This document shows positions 1 to 12,108 of a DNA stretch of 64,000 nt, one piece after another. Position numbers and translations under genes: made by a program. The stretch is taken from contig JAKCWW010000931.1 of assembly GCA_026260175.1 (NCBI GenBank), positions 1-64,000 on the forward strand. Direction: 5' to 3'. The notes below the pieces were generated by a model. That model saw only the letters and a program-made list of their open reading frames with translations. It ran no database searches and was not told where the DNA came from. Positions within the stretch are counted from its first letter, which is position 1; every line of letters begins with the position of its first letter. The DNA is from Reticulitermes lucifugus. Its lineage: Eukaryota > Arthropoda > Insecta > Blattodea > Rhinotermitidae.

Positions 1-62
1 GATTCGAACCCACGATCCCAGCAAGCGAGCGGCCGTAGACCCACGCCTTAGACCGCACGGCC
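1..62 (-). repeat. tRNA-derived SINE head fragment, family D
   Basis: Read on the minus strand, this fragment matches the head of the SINE at 54752, including GCGTGGGTCTAC, CGCTCGCTTGCTGGGAT and the B-box GGGTTCGAATC. It is cut by the window edge and abuts a second SINE head. Confidence 0.75.
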
Positions 63-69
63 ATTGGGA

Positions 70-144
70 TCGGCTAGGGATCGAACCCGGGCTTCCGCGG
101 TGGGAGGCCGGCGACTAACCGCCTGAGCCATGGCACGACCGACC
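70..144 (-). repeat. tRNA-derived SINE head fragment, family A
   Basis: The minus strand reads GCCATGGCTCAGGCGGTTAG (A-box region) and GGGTTCGATCCC (B-box). The same head is at 10984, 38893 and 63640. Only the tRNA-like part is present. It is not a tRNA gene: no matching acceptor arm is visible. Confidence 0.75.
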
Positions 145-807
145 ATTATGTTAGGATATAAGACGTTTCAGAAGTGGCTGTATCCCCTCCTTACAGTTAC
201 TGTTCATGATCATTATATCGACAGTCTTGATTTTTGGGGGGAAGAAACATCTCTCAAGAATCCTTGATGGCAAAATAAACAAGACATGAAGTCATTATAA
301 TGAAGCAGACAATATTTATGCATTATCGCCGTCAACACAGATCAGAAAATTTAACATCGGACAAATCGATTCACACTGCTAACCATAAAAATGGTGTCAA
401 ACACAACGAGATTGGAATTTAACCACGTCCAGCAGCTACCGTGCGCACACTCAGTGGAGTGGAAACAGCTGTAATTGTGTTTAGAAACCATCAAGCTACG
501 CCTTCCATCGCTGCACGTCAACAGACGTAAGGCTATCTCGAGGAATTCGGAAGCGAAATGCACCAAACCACCAACCGCTTTTTACTCCTGCACAAGCGGC
601 ATTCCTCAGCAAGAACAATCACGGAAACATGTACTACTGTATTACTGATGTCACTTGTTTATAAAACTGGCGTGCCTCTGTTAGACACGTATTTATAACT
701 TACATTTCAGAACAAGGGTGGGTGAGTGCAAGACTTCATTAACGATGTAATGTTTTGTAACACATACCCGAGAAGCACCTGTGTTACTAACAAGAGAGGT
801 AATGTAC

Positions 808-1340
808 GTGCAACGCAACACTGAGGCGCGTTCGCGTAACCATTGTTGCCGTAGAAAAGCAATAAGTATTACATATGTAATTGAACAACAAGTATTACAT
901 ATTATGAGTGTGTGTCTGTAGTTTATCCATCATGCAACGCGCATGCGCCGTATTATATTGTCATCTGTGGCCTGTCAGGCTCTACCATATTTCTCCACAT
1001 TATCTCATGAACGGCATCATTTTCGAGAAAGAAACCCGAACATAAAATGCGTGTTATGATTTTCTCTACAGCTTTTGTCCGATACGTTTCTCATTCTAAG
1101 AAGAATTCAGCGAGATATTATCATAAATGTGCATACGTCTTCATGTAAAGTACCCGCTATTCTTGTTGGATTTTAATAAAACTTGAATTTTCTCAACAGA
1201 TTTCCGAAAAATACTCAAATATCAAATTTCATGAAAATCCGTCCAGTGGGAGCCGAGTTGTTCCATGCGGACGGACATACATACATACATGACGAGCTAA
1301 TAGTCACTTTCCGCAATTTTGCGAACGCTTCTAAAAAACA
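808..1340 (+). repeat. dispersed repeat R1, copy 1
   Basis: Matches 40797-41275 in the same orientation along its length. Shared blocks include GGCGCGTTCGCGTAACCATT, TACGTCTTCATGTAAAGTA and AATCCGTCCAGTGG. No coding capacity is seen and the class is unknown. It ends near an ACAT microsatellite at 1272-1290. Confidence 0.75.
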
Positions 1341-1654
1341 AAAGTCTCTCGCTTGCTATACAAACTTTCCTCTCCTCCACATATTTCTAATGGCCAGACT
1401 TCTCAGTCTTCTTGCAGAGTGCATGAAACCGTACATCGCTTATCCATCCCGGTCACAAGTTCTCAGGTTTACATAAGGCGTTTCACTGAACAAAATTCTT
1501 GTGACCCTGGAAATACGACGTACAATAGGCCTTCAGTAGGCCTCTGCGGTTACGAGGTCCTAATCATATACAGACTTAAGACGTTGGGCTATGTGACATG
1601 TTAGTAGCTTAGTCAGTTCTCTGTTGCAGAGTGGTCAGTGTATGTACCGCCTGG

Positions 1655-1775
1655 TTTAATGCTAAGAAATGTGATGAATTCTACCGACACATCGTATTTA
1701 CGTGCTACCTATGATTCTTACAACAAACAGCAACTATTCCCCTATACAGCCTTCTCAGATTGGTCTTCCTGATGG
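1655..1775 (+). repeat. fragment of dispersed repeat family E
   Basis: Contains the ATGATTCTTACAACAAACAG and CTATTCCCCTATACAGC blocks that recur near 8580 and 10870. Diverged; boundaries approximate. Confidence 0.4.
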
Positions 1776-2539
1776 AAGTACACCGTGTTCTCAGCGAGGT
1801 AAGAAGTGGATCTTCATTACTACGTAGATTAACTGCAGTCTTCAAGCGCTTAATGAAGCTTTCTCGAATGGCATGATTGAATGATAAATGGAGAAGAACT
1901 TGGAAGAAGGCGGTCATGACTCATGCTAGCGTACAATCACAGTGCTTGCCTAGGGACACCGACGAAACTATGAAATCTAGTCGCTTCGCATCTAAGTCTG
2001 TATTACTGACCTACACTTGAACCCGGACATTTCTGCTATGAAGCAGACACATCATCTAAGTTAGCACGGGTCACCACTGTCCATTATTTACAGTATATCG
2101 TCACTGCACGGCCCTTGAATTTAGGAAAGGATAATTTGCATTTAAAGGAACAATATCCGTGCGTTACAGAAGAATTCAATGGGAATTAGCAGAATGATAT
2201 CTGGGAAAAACAGAGGTCCGGACTCCACACTGAAAGCGGTTAAATCGCCACTCACATGTGCCGACTTTTGTTGCTGGCCTTTGGACATGAAGACAGCAAG
2301 GAGACACGGCGTACTGCACTGACTTTCATTTGTCAACGGTTTAATTTCGCACAAGTAAATAAAAATTACCGTTTTGAAAGTAAGAAATGAAGGAAACTGT
2401 CATACTGTACCAAACAGAACATTAATCCTAACAATCCTATAGGACGCTGTAGTCACGTTTAAAACATGGAACATCCAAACCGGCAATTTCCTCCCAGAAT
2501 GTTAAATGCCAAACCTGATTAACTGCATACAGCTGAAAG

Positions 2540-2860
2540 TAGCTCAGCTGGTAAAGAAACTCCCTGCCCTTTATGGAAACCGACGGTTCATCGCTGTGTT
2601 CAGAAGAAACCTTTTACTGGACCCTACCTGACCCACATGAATCCTACCCACATCCTCAGGATCTGTTTCGGTGGAATCCGTTTCAATACTGTCCTCTCGG
2701 TTTACTGCCGTATCAGAGCACGCCATTCATTACTGGACCCTATCACAATAACACAAACCCTACCCACATTTTCAGGACCTGTTTCTTCAGGATCCATTTC
2801 AATACTGTCCTCTCAAGTATGCCTTGAACTCCAGTGGTCTCTTCCATTCTGCAATTTCGA
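2540..2860 (-). pseudogene. LINE C-terminal tail relic
   Basis: Decayed 3' coding end of a non-LTR retrotransposon on the minus strand. It resembles the copies at 12640, 39970 and 52101: the plus strand shows CTCAGCTGGTAAAGAAACTC and the CCTTTATGGAAACC block. These correspond in reverse to the end of a reverse-transcriptase tail of the type DRDRWRALVNTVMNLRVP. The block around 2660-2700 is partly repeated at 2735-2815. Frames are broken. Confidence 0.5.
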
Positions 2861-3522
2861 CTATTGCCCTCAATTTATTCCTGATCTCCCCGATGCGTCA
2901 CCATTCTTATCTTCCTTGATTTGACGACGAGCAAACTTAGTAAGCTCCCTTCTCCAGTCCTCTATTACTTCTCTCTCTTAAGTTCAAACATTCTCACGGC
3001 ACTACGTTCGCAAACCCTCTCAACATAGCCGTATGTGGTTCTTCAGAAGACGGAACAAACCGAACACGCAGACCGTAAATGCAATGAAAGGTACAAAGCA
3101 ACGTGTAGTCCCTGTGTAGAGCATAAAGCATAAGGTGCAGTGGAGCCACAGCTCAGTACTAGTCTCGGTACTATATGATGGTATAAATGAATTTTAATAT
3201 CTAGTTTTCCTTGACAGGATACATGTAGATGAAAAGACTCTGAACTGAAATTATACAAACATCGCCTAATGTAACCTGTTCAGTGCGACATTTCTGCTGA
3301 ATTTACTTACACATAGAGTTGAAGTTCACGCACAATATGGTACCTAGAGTGGCGAGGAAAGGGTTGGTGACAGTTTAGAACCAGTCAAGAAATATTTCAG
3401 GAGATTACAGCGTTTTATTTAAGAAATCAAGTGTTACGAGTTGCAGTGGAAGACCTAGACATCACTGGTTCAAACGACGCGGAATATCTGTGTCACAGAG
3501 CACAAACAAAACTGAACATGTG

Positions 3523-3759
3523 TGACTTGAGGCTTCTGCCGCGTTGTAGATGAGATCTGCGATCTTCTGGGATATTACGCAGCGTTCAGCGGTAGTTATG
3601 TACCGACGTTTCGGTACAACCTATCGGTCCCATCTTCAAGGGTCAAGAAGTCCAAGAAGACTACTTAACCCTTGAAGATGGGACCTATACGTTGTCCCGA
3701 AACTTTGGTAACAAACCACCATTCTACGCTGCGTAAAACCCCAGAAGAGCGCAGATCTC
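3523..3759. mobile_element. foldback element copy 1
   Basis: Imperfect palindrome. Left arm: GAGATCTGCGATCTTCTGGG, ACCGACGTTTCGG, CCCATCTTCAAGGGT. Right arm: the reverse complement, ending CCAGAAGAGCGCAGATCTC. An extra left-side extension (TTCTGCCGCGTTGTAGAT) has no partner on the right, as in the other copies. Confidence 0.85.
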
Positions 3760-4410
3760 TAACTTATGTTTTCATGCTCTTTCTCAGTCCCTTGAGGTAA
3801 ACGTCTTGATAACATCTAAAATTCTAGCACGAATTCCTTTTCACATCTTCCCAGTTTATCACTCACAGTTCCTACATCAACACACAGGGTATGCAACCTG
3901 AGCTGCTCAATTAGTCCCTAAATACAGGATAAATCAATAAATAAAATTCAAAACTGAACATGAAGATCTGTACTTCAGAATCGCGTCCTTCCACCCCTGT
4001 TGCGGTCCCGAGAGCAAATAAACACCCCGTAAGAGTTCTGTCGGGTTCCAACCTGCTTTGAGTTCTGCATCCTTACTGCAAAGGTTGTTCACAGGAATCA
4101 CGTAACATTTATGAAAACGTTCGTACCTAATGCTAAAAATTCATACAACACGCACTATCCATCACCGTTCTACAACAAATTCCACAACCTACATAGTGCA
4201 GTATATAATCTTGTGAAACTTCTAGAAGTGCGATACATATCCTTATAAGAAGATACAGTGAACAGTGTTGTTTTAACATTTTATCATTTTAACTATAATT
4301 TATGACTCACGATTTTGACTTACGAAACAAATGTTTTATGATTGTAAACAGGGCAAAACTTTACGAGTGTCATTAGCAGATCTAACCAGCATTTGAAAAG
4401 CACTATTGGA

Positions 4411-4457
4411 AAAACCCCTGATGATGGCTCATAGAGAGCCAAAACATGTGTAGGGTT
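4411..4457 (+). ncRNA. hammerhead-ribozyme-like motif, probably inactive
   Basis: Stem I AACCC (4413-4417) pairs fully with GGGTT (4453-4457). The core CTGATGA is at 4418-4424 and stem II is GGCTC/GAGCC (4426-4430 with 4436-4440). Then AAAAC replaces the required GAAAC. Layout is type I as reported for Penelope-like elements. An unpaired T sits between the core and stem II. The G-to-A change in GAAA would be expected to block cleavage. Confidence 0.5.
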
Positions 4458-4942
4458 CGACTATGATAAGGGGCTGATTGCACCTTGTTAGTGATTTGTG
4501 CATTTTGTTGGTGAATGTCTAGAACCAAGTTGAGTAGTTCAGATCCCTTCGATCGATACTCGAAACAGTTCCCGTCTCTGCCACTAGACAGCAGCAGGAG
4601 CATTACTGTAGAGATGCTGTTTCAGCATTGGACCCAGTGACCTAGACAATAAACTCTGGCTCGCGGGAGGAAGTCGGTTGTTGTATATCCGAGTACAAAC
4701 AAAAGCACAGGAACTAGAATGTTTGAAAACGGCAAATGGAATTTGTAGGGGAAAGTAGTCATACTAGAATAATCAGTGATGCTCACCATAAAAAACATAC
4801 CACGTGGAACAACTACGGAAACATGTTCTCCGATTATCTTAAACTGGTTCATGATCACCGTGCGCCTTAATTGCAATAGTTATAAAATTAAACCCATCTA
4901 GTTACACATAAACGGGTGTAACTGGCACCCCTATTTTATTAC

Positions 4943-4970
4943 ATCATATTTCGGTCCTCCTCAGGGGATT
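4943..4970 (-). other. short hammerhead-like core fragment
   Basis: The minus strand reads CCCCTGAGGAGGACCGAAAT: CTGAGGA, a short GGACC segment and GAAA. Upstream CCCC could pair with GGGG about 30 bases downstream. Stem II is too short to fold alone. Weak relic. Confidence 0.3.
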
Positions 4971-5380
4971 TAAATTTACATGCGTTCTCCGTGAGAAATT
5001 AAAGTTTACATTAACAGTTTCTCAAAGACGGCCATTTTGTGAAACATGCTCTGCATTCTTTTGACTGTTCACATATTTCGGGAATCTACCACCGAAAAAG
5101 AAAATTCCAGCAAGTGAAACAAACAGACCTGCGCGTACACTGACTGGATGGTTGTAAAGGCCATACGCCACGTGTCTGTATGACAGACTCACGTCTAAGG
5201 TCCGTGTTATTAGGCCTAGTGCGTACATACAACAAACACGCTGTGTGAAATATGTAAACTATACTCGTATGCTGCGCAAAGACAAAGGTACGAGTTTATA
5301 ACATGAGTATAAACACTGAGGACTAAACCTTTCGTGATTGGGCCACTCCTACTTCATAAGTAAGTAATTTTGGTACTCAC

Positions 5381-5501
5381 ACTTCTTTTTGAGTGGGGAT
5401 AAAGACGGCCTTAGTCTCCGTCCTTTCTTGATGGACTCCATGAGTAGCTCCCTGGGAGTGGAGGGTCTGCTGCGGGCTGGCGCCAGTTTGCGGTCAGATG
5501 C
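5381..5501 (-). CDS. spire: spire exon with WH2 repeat D
   Basis: Exon of 121 bp: 40 full codons plus one base. The acceptor is a clear pyrimidine tract ending ttgcag just above 5501; the donor is GTGAGTACC at 5380. The product starts ASDRKLAPAR, completing the LRKA motif of WH2 repeat C from the previous exon. It then holds the fourth WH2 repeat, TPRELLMESIKKGRRLRPS, where LRPS stands in for the LKKV motif. It ends in a lysine-rich SPLKKK. Phase and position fit the 21265 exon exactly. Exons for the Spir box and the C-terminal FYVE-like membrane-binding domain were not found between here and position 1 and should lie further left. Confidence 0.93.
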
Positions 5502-6263
5502 CTGCAAGAACAAACTGAGTTCAGAGTCAGAAAATTAGCGGCAAATACAAAGTGTTTGGCTGGTTCAGGGAAGATGGGGGCGTCCCAGTCAGTGAGGCAG
5601 AACCTGCCGGACAACCATTCGGATTAAATGGCCATCTGCCATATGAATCACTTACAACTGATTAACTTTAAGTTAGCTGATCCAATAACAAACCAATCCG
5701 AGTTGATTTCAATTTGTGCGCAGGTAGCGGCGCACGGAGCTTGCGTAGGCTCACGAGCTGCAGTAACCTCAGCATTTTAGTTACTACTGTTAGCAGCTGC
5801 CTTGCGCGAATTTAAACATCGTGAGTTCAAAATTAAACGTCAACACCAGAAAATATAGACTAAACCGCACATGGAGGGCTGAAGTTCAGTAATACGACTA
5901 AAAGCAAAAATTCGGAAATTGAAGATGGATCACAAGATAATCTGCGAGGGGAAACTGACGCTTATGTTGTTGGAGGGGGGGGGGGCGGAGCGCTAAACAT
6001 GTATCGTTAACACGTTGGGAAAGGAAAACTTGGAGAATTGAATCTGCATGCAGTTAATCGTTGAGTATGAACGAGGATGTAGCCCATAAGAATGTACCAA
6101 ATGTGACGGAGCTAAATAATACTGGATAATAAAAAATACATAACAATGGAAGAATCAAGTCAGGAAGCCACAGCCCTTATAGGAGGCTATGGTTACACAG
6201 AAATAGGAAATTAGAAAAACTGCGGGACAGAGAGAGAGAGAGACAGACAGATAGACAGAGAAA

Positions 6264-6478
6264 TGTTTTACTTAAATGACGCTGTCAATTGCTGAGATTA
6301 CTCCTACATGCTTAGCGTCAGTGGCAGATGAACAAACAATCGGTATGCAGCCCTCGTGGCATGATACTGACAGGGGACAACGGAAGTACTAGCAGAATAA
6401 CTTATTACAACGTCACTTCGTTCACGGAAGTCCTACATGGAGTGGCCCGGCACCGAACCAGGGCCTCCCTGGTGAAAA
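6264..6478 (-). repeat. tRNA-derived SINE, family A
   Basis: The tail ACGCTGTCAATTGCTGAGAT is at the low-coordinate end, with TACTGACAGGGGACAACGG in the body. The B-box-like GGCCCTGGTTCGGTGCC, read on the minus strand, is near 6460. Head truncated. Confidence 0.65.
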
Positions 6479-6589
6479 GAACGTTAAAAATACACTGTAA
6501 AGAAGAGTATATACAATGGTAGTAGTCACAGTAGCAGTATGAGTAATGATGATGATGCGGTTGATGATGATGATATGATAACAATAAAG

Positions 6590-8165
6590 AACTTCTGGAG
6601 AGAAATATGTGGGGAAAATGTCACAGACAAGGAATATGCCTACGAGATCAAAAATTAATGCCAAGAAAACCCTAGTACGGAATGGGGCCCAATATCTGAA
6701 AAAGAGGTGACAACGGCAACAAAAGCAATGCTGAATTGGAAAGCTTCTGTAAGAAACCAAATAGCAAATTTCTGGCTTCAGCAACTTACAGTAACACACA
6801 AATATTTAGCGACACTTTTAACAAACTGATCTAAGAAGATCAAATGCCGGAGTGGCTAGAGGCAGGAGTAACAATTCTCATTCCAAAAATAGAAACACCG
6901 AAAAACCAAAGAATTACAGACCTGTGACGTGTCTGCCTACAATATACAAAACATTACATCTATAAGCAAACGAATGCGAAAGTATATTGATGGCAAAAAT
7001 CTGATGCCTAAAGAACAGAGAGGGTGCTGCAGTAGATCAAAAGGCTGCAGAGATCAAGTGCTAATACCAAAAGCGATATTACAAGAATGTAAGGGCAGCA
7101 AGAAAAACGTATGCATGGCATGGATAGATTATCAGAAATATTTTGACAGAGTGCCTTACAGTTGGATAATAAAATCCTTAGAGTTAACTGGGATCAGTAC
7201 TAAAATAATATCATTCACTAAGAAAACCATGACTTATTGGGGGAAAAGATATGCCCCTACAAGGAGAACAGAAGCTAACAGAGACATAAGATAATAAAAG
7301 TACAATGTGGAATATTTCAAGGTCACCCATTCTTGCCACTGTTATTTTGCATTAGCTTAATCCCTCTCACAGAACGGTTAAAACAAGCTGAACACAGGTT
7401 ACGAAGAGCATGTACCGAAGACAAAAAAACAAACACACTCACTGTACACTGTACACAGATGATTTGAGGCTGACAGGTAAAACAGCGGAAGAACTCTACA
7501 AACAGCTGCTAACAGTTAAAACTTCCAGTGATAATATTTATATAGAATTGGGGCTTGACAAATGTGCAAAATATTGTACTCAAGAGAGGAATACTAGTTC
7601 ACACGTGAAACTTAATACGTGACATCAACAAAGAAATGCAACAACTTGAACAGGGAATAACATACAAGTACCTAGGGACTGAGGAAAGTGAAGGTATACA
7701 GCATCAAAAAATGAAAGAAAATTTGAAGAAGGGATACACCAGGAGATTAAAATTGATACTAAAATCCCAGTTAAATGACAAGGATAAAATTACAGCAATT
7801 GGAGCATTAGCCATTCCAGTATTAAGATACATTTTTGGTATAATTACAAGAAAATTAGACTAAATAAACAAATTGACAAGAAAATCAGAGAGATACTAAC
7901 AACGTACAGAATTCATCATCTGGAAGCTGACATAGATAGGCTATATGTAAGAAGGAAACCATGAGGTAGAGGCTTGTTACAAACGGAAGCGACACACAAA
8001 GCAGAGATATCAATACTGCCTAATATTTAGAAACATAAAGAAGACCAACTTGTAAATATTGTTAACAGCTACGAAAGCAATCAACCAAATATGAATTCAA
8101 CAATTAAAACACCAGCAAAGGTTATTTAAAAATTAAACCAATCAAATAAAAACAGTGACACAAAA
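6590..8165 (+). pseudogene. RLE-class (R4/Dong-like) LINE reverse transcriptase, decayed
   Basis: Relic of a non-LTR retrotransposon polyprotein spread over several frames. Motif A, MAWIDYQKYFDRVP, is at 7114-7155. Motif B, GIFQGHPFLPLLFC, from 7309 has lost the usual QGDS. Motif C, YTDD, is at 7452-7463, followed by the thumb-side LGLDKCAKYC and YKYLGTEESEGIQHQ. Finger-region pieces such as STEWGPISEKEVTTATKA lie upstream, and YVRRKP-GRGLLQTEATHKAEI lies downstream around 7950. Several in-frame stops and frameshifts rule out activity. The IDYQKAFDRVP style and the matching RLE tail at 20120 place it in the restriction-like-endonuclease LINEs rather than the apurinic-endonuclease LINEs. The clade name is from memory of the family. 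Confidence 0.85.
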
Positions 8166-8484
8166 AGGAGGGCACACAATAAACAAAACCGAGATGATGA
8201 TAATGAAACGTACTCGTGGGTGTCGTAAGTTCTTCCGGGAATTTGATGTGTACAGCAAGTTTTGATCGGAACTGTACGCAGTTCCGTTTGCTAATAAAGG
8301 CAACAGAGGAATCAATCTTCCTATACAAGGGCTGGCCGAGGAGGAGCGTGAACTGGACGAAACGGGTTGCAAACAAACCGTCGAGTCGTCGCGTTGTCAG
8401 AAGAGTCAGGTTATGCTAACGATCGACTGCCTTGTGTAGAATGCCTACAGCTGGGATCACGAGGTGGCTTTGACTTCGCACCTT

Positions 8485-8700
8485 TTAGCCACTTAAAGCC
8501 CAGTGGTAATTATAAGTACCACATGCTGTAACATAACATTTCGGCATATACCTACACAGTGTATTTATGAGTTCGTATGATTCTCAAAACAAACAACGAG
8601 AATTCCCACAAAACAACATAACCAGTTGGTATTTACAACGGAATGGGCTGTGTTCTGTGTGACGTAGCAACTGAAATTTTATATATAATTTGGACAAATG
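8485..8700 (+). repeat. dispersed repeat family E copy
   Basis: Begins AAAGCCCAGTGGTAATTATA and contains ATGATTCTCAAAACAAACAA. Related to 10785-10975, 42393-42585 and 49255-49400. Non-coding, diverged. Confidence 0.55.
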
Positions 8701-8753
8701 CCTCTCTCCAAAGGATTAATATAGGCCCTCTCTCCAAAGGATTAATATAGGCA
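8700..8753. repeat. 26-bp tandem duplication
   Basis: The unit CCTCTCTCCAAAGGATTAAT plus ATAGG(C) occurs twice in a row. Confidence 0.85.
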
Positions 8754-8904
8754 ATACCATAGGCGTCCACTTTCGCACACAATTAATTGTGTATTGCACC
8801 ATGCAAAGTAATGTTATTATGCACAATTTTGTTACCACTTTCACCCGTCTACACAGTCAGTTTAGAAACTGTCACTTCTGCTTGGTTATGTGTATACTTA
8901 AGGC

Positions 8905-9210
8905 CCGGTCACAGCTGAGACGCTTGGTTGCCGGCTTCTCACAGCAGCGACCCGGGTTCAGTTCCAAGGTAGTCAGTGCGGGATTGGTGGTCAATCGACG
9001 GGCACTTGGGCAGCACGACAGTGCATCTGAAGGTGCAGTACCAAGTAACACTTCATCTGCCTCTCACCGCGGAGGCCCACGTTCGATCCCAGGTCAGTCT
9101 TTGTGGGATTTGTGGTGGACAAAGTGGCAATGGGACAGGTTTTTCCCCGAGTACTTCGGTTTTCCCCTGTCAATTTCATTCCACCGGTGCTCCATTACAA
9201 GGAAAAACGA
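8905..9210 (+). repeat. tRNA-derived SINE, family A, dimer-like
   Basis: Two B-box-like motifs in one element: CCCGGGTTCAGTTCC near 8950 and CCACGTTCGATCCCAGG near 9080. The family body follows (CCCCGAGTACTTCGG, CAATTTCATTCCACCGGTGC). A possible A-box GCTGAGACGCTTGGTTG lies at the start. Confidence 0.75.
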
Positions 9211-9462
9211 AAAAAAATCGTCTTCATCACAGGGTTGCACAATAAACCTCAAGGCTGTGGTGCGTCCGTAGCACCTGCTGCGGGGCCCTTCACCACAAAA
9301 AAAAACACTTCACCTGACACTTACAAACACATGTATTGAACAGAGTCACTGAACAGTATGATGAAGACTCATAAACTGATGCTACACAACCACAGTAATG
9401 TTCATCGAAGTACGTATTGTTCTCATTCATTCACTGTGGCTTTAAGCGTCACTCTGTTACTT

Positions 9463-9481
9463 TCTCTCTCTCTCTCTCTCG
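9463..9481. repeat. (CT)n microsatellite
   Basis: Run of CT dinucleotides. Confidence 0.9.
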
Positions 9482-9544
9482 ACCATAACAGCACGATGTC
9501 TTCGGCGATGAACAGTTTAATAATTACATTAGCTATCCCATTAC

Positions 9545-9800
9545 TGGCCTGGACAGGACCTTTGGGCTCCAGGAGTTTAAGGATCCCAGAATTTCTAGAC
9601 AATCGGCACATGAAGGTGGTAAGGTTGTCAGCCCTACCACAGGCCGCCTTTACCCTCCAGGAGATATCCCTGGTACTCATATGTGTTAAGAGGGTGAGTC
9701 GATCCCAGGGCCATAGTGTGGCCGGAAGGATTAAATCAATGAAAATCCCAACGTCCCCATCGGGAATCGAAACGGTAACCTTCCGACTTGTAGCACAGTA
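9545..9800 (-). repeat. tRNA-derived SINE, family C
   Basis: The minus strand starts near 9795 with GCTACAAGTCGGAAGG and a B-box-like GTTTCGATTCCCGATGGGG. The body includes TTGATTTAATCCTTCCGGCC. It is distinct from the other SINE families here and a single copy in the window. Confidence 0.55.
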
Positions 9801-10784
9801 TTAATAATTATGTAATAAAATACAATTTCAAACAATATTTTACTCAGAACAACTTAAATGTCACAATGTAACATTTTCTGGTAAATATTCACTCTGCGGA
9901 AAATAAATTCTGGGATATTATTCCAAATAACCCGTGAAAGAATGTAAGGGACATTATTTTGTCTGACAAGTAGCATCACTCCTTCACTCGGACCATTTGG
10001 CGCGAGGGCAGGCAGCGCAGCGATCGCCACTATTCCAGTTTACCCCGAGTCGGATCCACGCGTTTTGGTTCAATGTACTGCAGTGACTGTCTATCGTGTT
10101 TTTAATCACAATATTTTAAAAAATCGCTGGAAATGTTTTCCTTCGGCTTGCAGGCGCGTCACATCTAACAAACACGTTGTTCATTACACGTTTAAGTTTC
10201 ATAAGGGAGCCGACATTAACTTGGGAAGGGGGGGGGATAACACTTCACTGTACAGTAGCCGCAAAACAGTTTTGTTATCTAAATTACTGTTTACGCTTCA
10301 TGTTGCGGTTCTGTGTACGGCTCACATCCTATTGTCTCATTAGTCAAACACTGAAATTTCGTGTGTCAATGATACTGTGTCTTGTTTGAGTGTGACACGA
10401 TAATGCGACTGAATGTGGTCGTGCACACATTCAAGCAACTGAAGACATTGTACTGTTGATGAGAGACTCATGGTCGTCTCTCTGCACCCTTAAGGACAGG
10501 CGATTTCGAGATGCAGAACTTAGCGACAGTAGCAAACCTGCTTCTACGGCTGGTAACGAGGACTCAAAGTTTCTATGCACCGCCGCTTAAAGTGTCTGAA
10601 TTTTAATAAGGACCATTACAGAGTTCATTCTTCAGCATGTGACTCACTCGGTTGGTCAAGATATTCACTGCCTTTCATCACCCCGGTTCATTAAGACGAC
10701 ACCACTACACCGTGCCCTAAGACAGTTGAATCCCGTCCACATCGTTATTGACCGCTTATTTAATACAGTATTTATTTTAAACCT

Positions 10785-10975
10785 TTAAAAGCCCAGTGGT
10801 TACTTTAAGACTTAAAAAATTCTACATTTTACTCACAAAATGCATTTCTGTGTTTTCTATGGGTCTTAGAACAAACGGCGACTATTTCCCTATACAGCAT
10901 TAGCTGGTTGACTTTACAGCCGACAAGGAGTGTTTACTGTGCGGTACGAACTGAAACCTTATATACAGTTCCGTT
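10785..10975 (+). repeat. dispersed repeat family E copy
   Basis: Starts AAAAGCCCAGTGGTTACTTT, then CTATTTCCCTATACAGCATT and ACTGAAACCTTATATACAG. Diverged relative of the 8485 copy. Confidence 0.5.
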
Positions 10976-10983
10976 TAATTTTT

Positions 10984-11165
10984 CTCAGCGACCGCGCCAT
11001 GGATCAGGCGGTTAGTCGCAGGCTCTCACCGGGGAGGCCTGGGTTCGATCCCAGATCTGTCCATGTAAGATTTGTGGTTACAGAGTGACACTGATGCGGG
11101 TCTTTCTCCGAGTACTGCGGCTTTCCAGTGTCAATATCATTCCACCAATGCTCCATGTTCATCTT
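10984..11165 (+). repeat. tRNA-derived SINE, family A
   Basis: Has A-box GGATCAGGCGGTTAG, B-box GGGTTCGATCCC, and the body TCTTTCTCCGAGTACTGCGG and TCATTCCACCAATGCTCCA. This is the clearest plus-strand copy of the family. Confidence 0.85.
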
Positions 11166-12108
11166 CATGCTACTCTCATCCGAAGGACACTCGGTGAAGT
11201 CTGTGACGCTTCTAACAAAGCAATGTTATTTCTGAGAAAAGGTTTTGTTCCGTACTTCGGGGTTCAGTGATATGTTTCTATATGTGCCGAGATTTCTGCT
11301 AACAACAAACCTAAAACAACTGCACTACTAAGTCACAGTCAAACACCTTGAATGCCACCTGTCGCAGTTAAGTAGTGAACACTCCAGCTTCGTATCCAGA
11401 CGGTCTAAGTTTCAAATCTCGGCCATGAGGCCATACACTGACCGCAGTATTTAGTACGAATTCCATCAAGCAAAGTTCAGGGTTATTATCTTAAAACAGG
11501 CCACGACAATTTTTCCCCAGAAACCTTCCGCGTTCATACTTTACCAGATCGTTTTATTATTCGATGCAACGCAACTGAAGCAGCTAAAAACGTAATTAAT
11601 TACTTAATCCTGTTGCTGTGTGTAACGTACACAGTCGTGAGAAGTGTGTTTTGGACACCACTGATACATTTGTTTGCGTTCAGATCACTCGTAGAAATGT
11701 TCTCCAGATAATTTCCTGGTTCTTAGGACAATTTAACCTCATAATGAGCCACTGAATCGTACAGCCCGGAGTTATTACAGATAATAAGCCGGCAGCTTCT
11801 GCTCCACCAGAGGACCCACCCAACTGCAGCCGCGGGGCGCTCACAAACAATCGAGCTTTGGTCACGGACACACACCTTCAACAACGCAACATGTCAGGGG
11901 TGTGCAGATTTACATAGTGCCTTTCCATAAACTTTCTGATCATCTGAGACCTACATAGATACAATAATGCACAAACTGTGTTCAATTAGTTCTACGTAAA
12001 ATACACACGTATCTCCACTGTAATGCGATACTGTTATTTAAAGTTTTTATATTTATGCAAAGGTAAAGAATAGTACTTATTACTTTAAGTTTAATTTGGG
12101 TGTTATTT

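Larger units (their letters stand above)
1..5380 (-). other. spire downstream intron or flank, repeat-bearing
   Basis: No further spire exon was recognised. The stretch holds two SINE head fragments, an old dispersed repeat at 808-1340, a LINE tail relic at 2540-2860, a foldback element at 3523-3759 and a hammerhead-like motif at 4411-4457. The rest is AT-rich unassigned sequence. Confidence 0.7.

Noticed and set aside
8789-9271. 160-codon plus-strand open frame as a gene
   Set aside because: Its second half is the SINE at 8905-9210; the open frame is a by-product.
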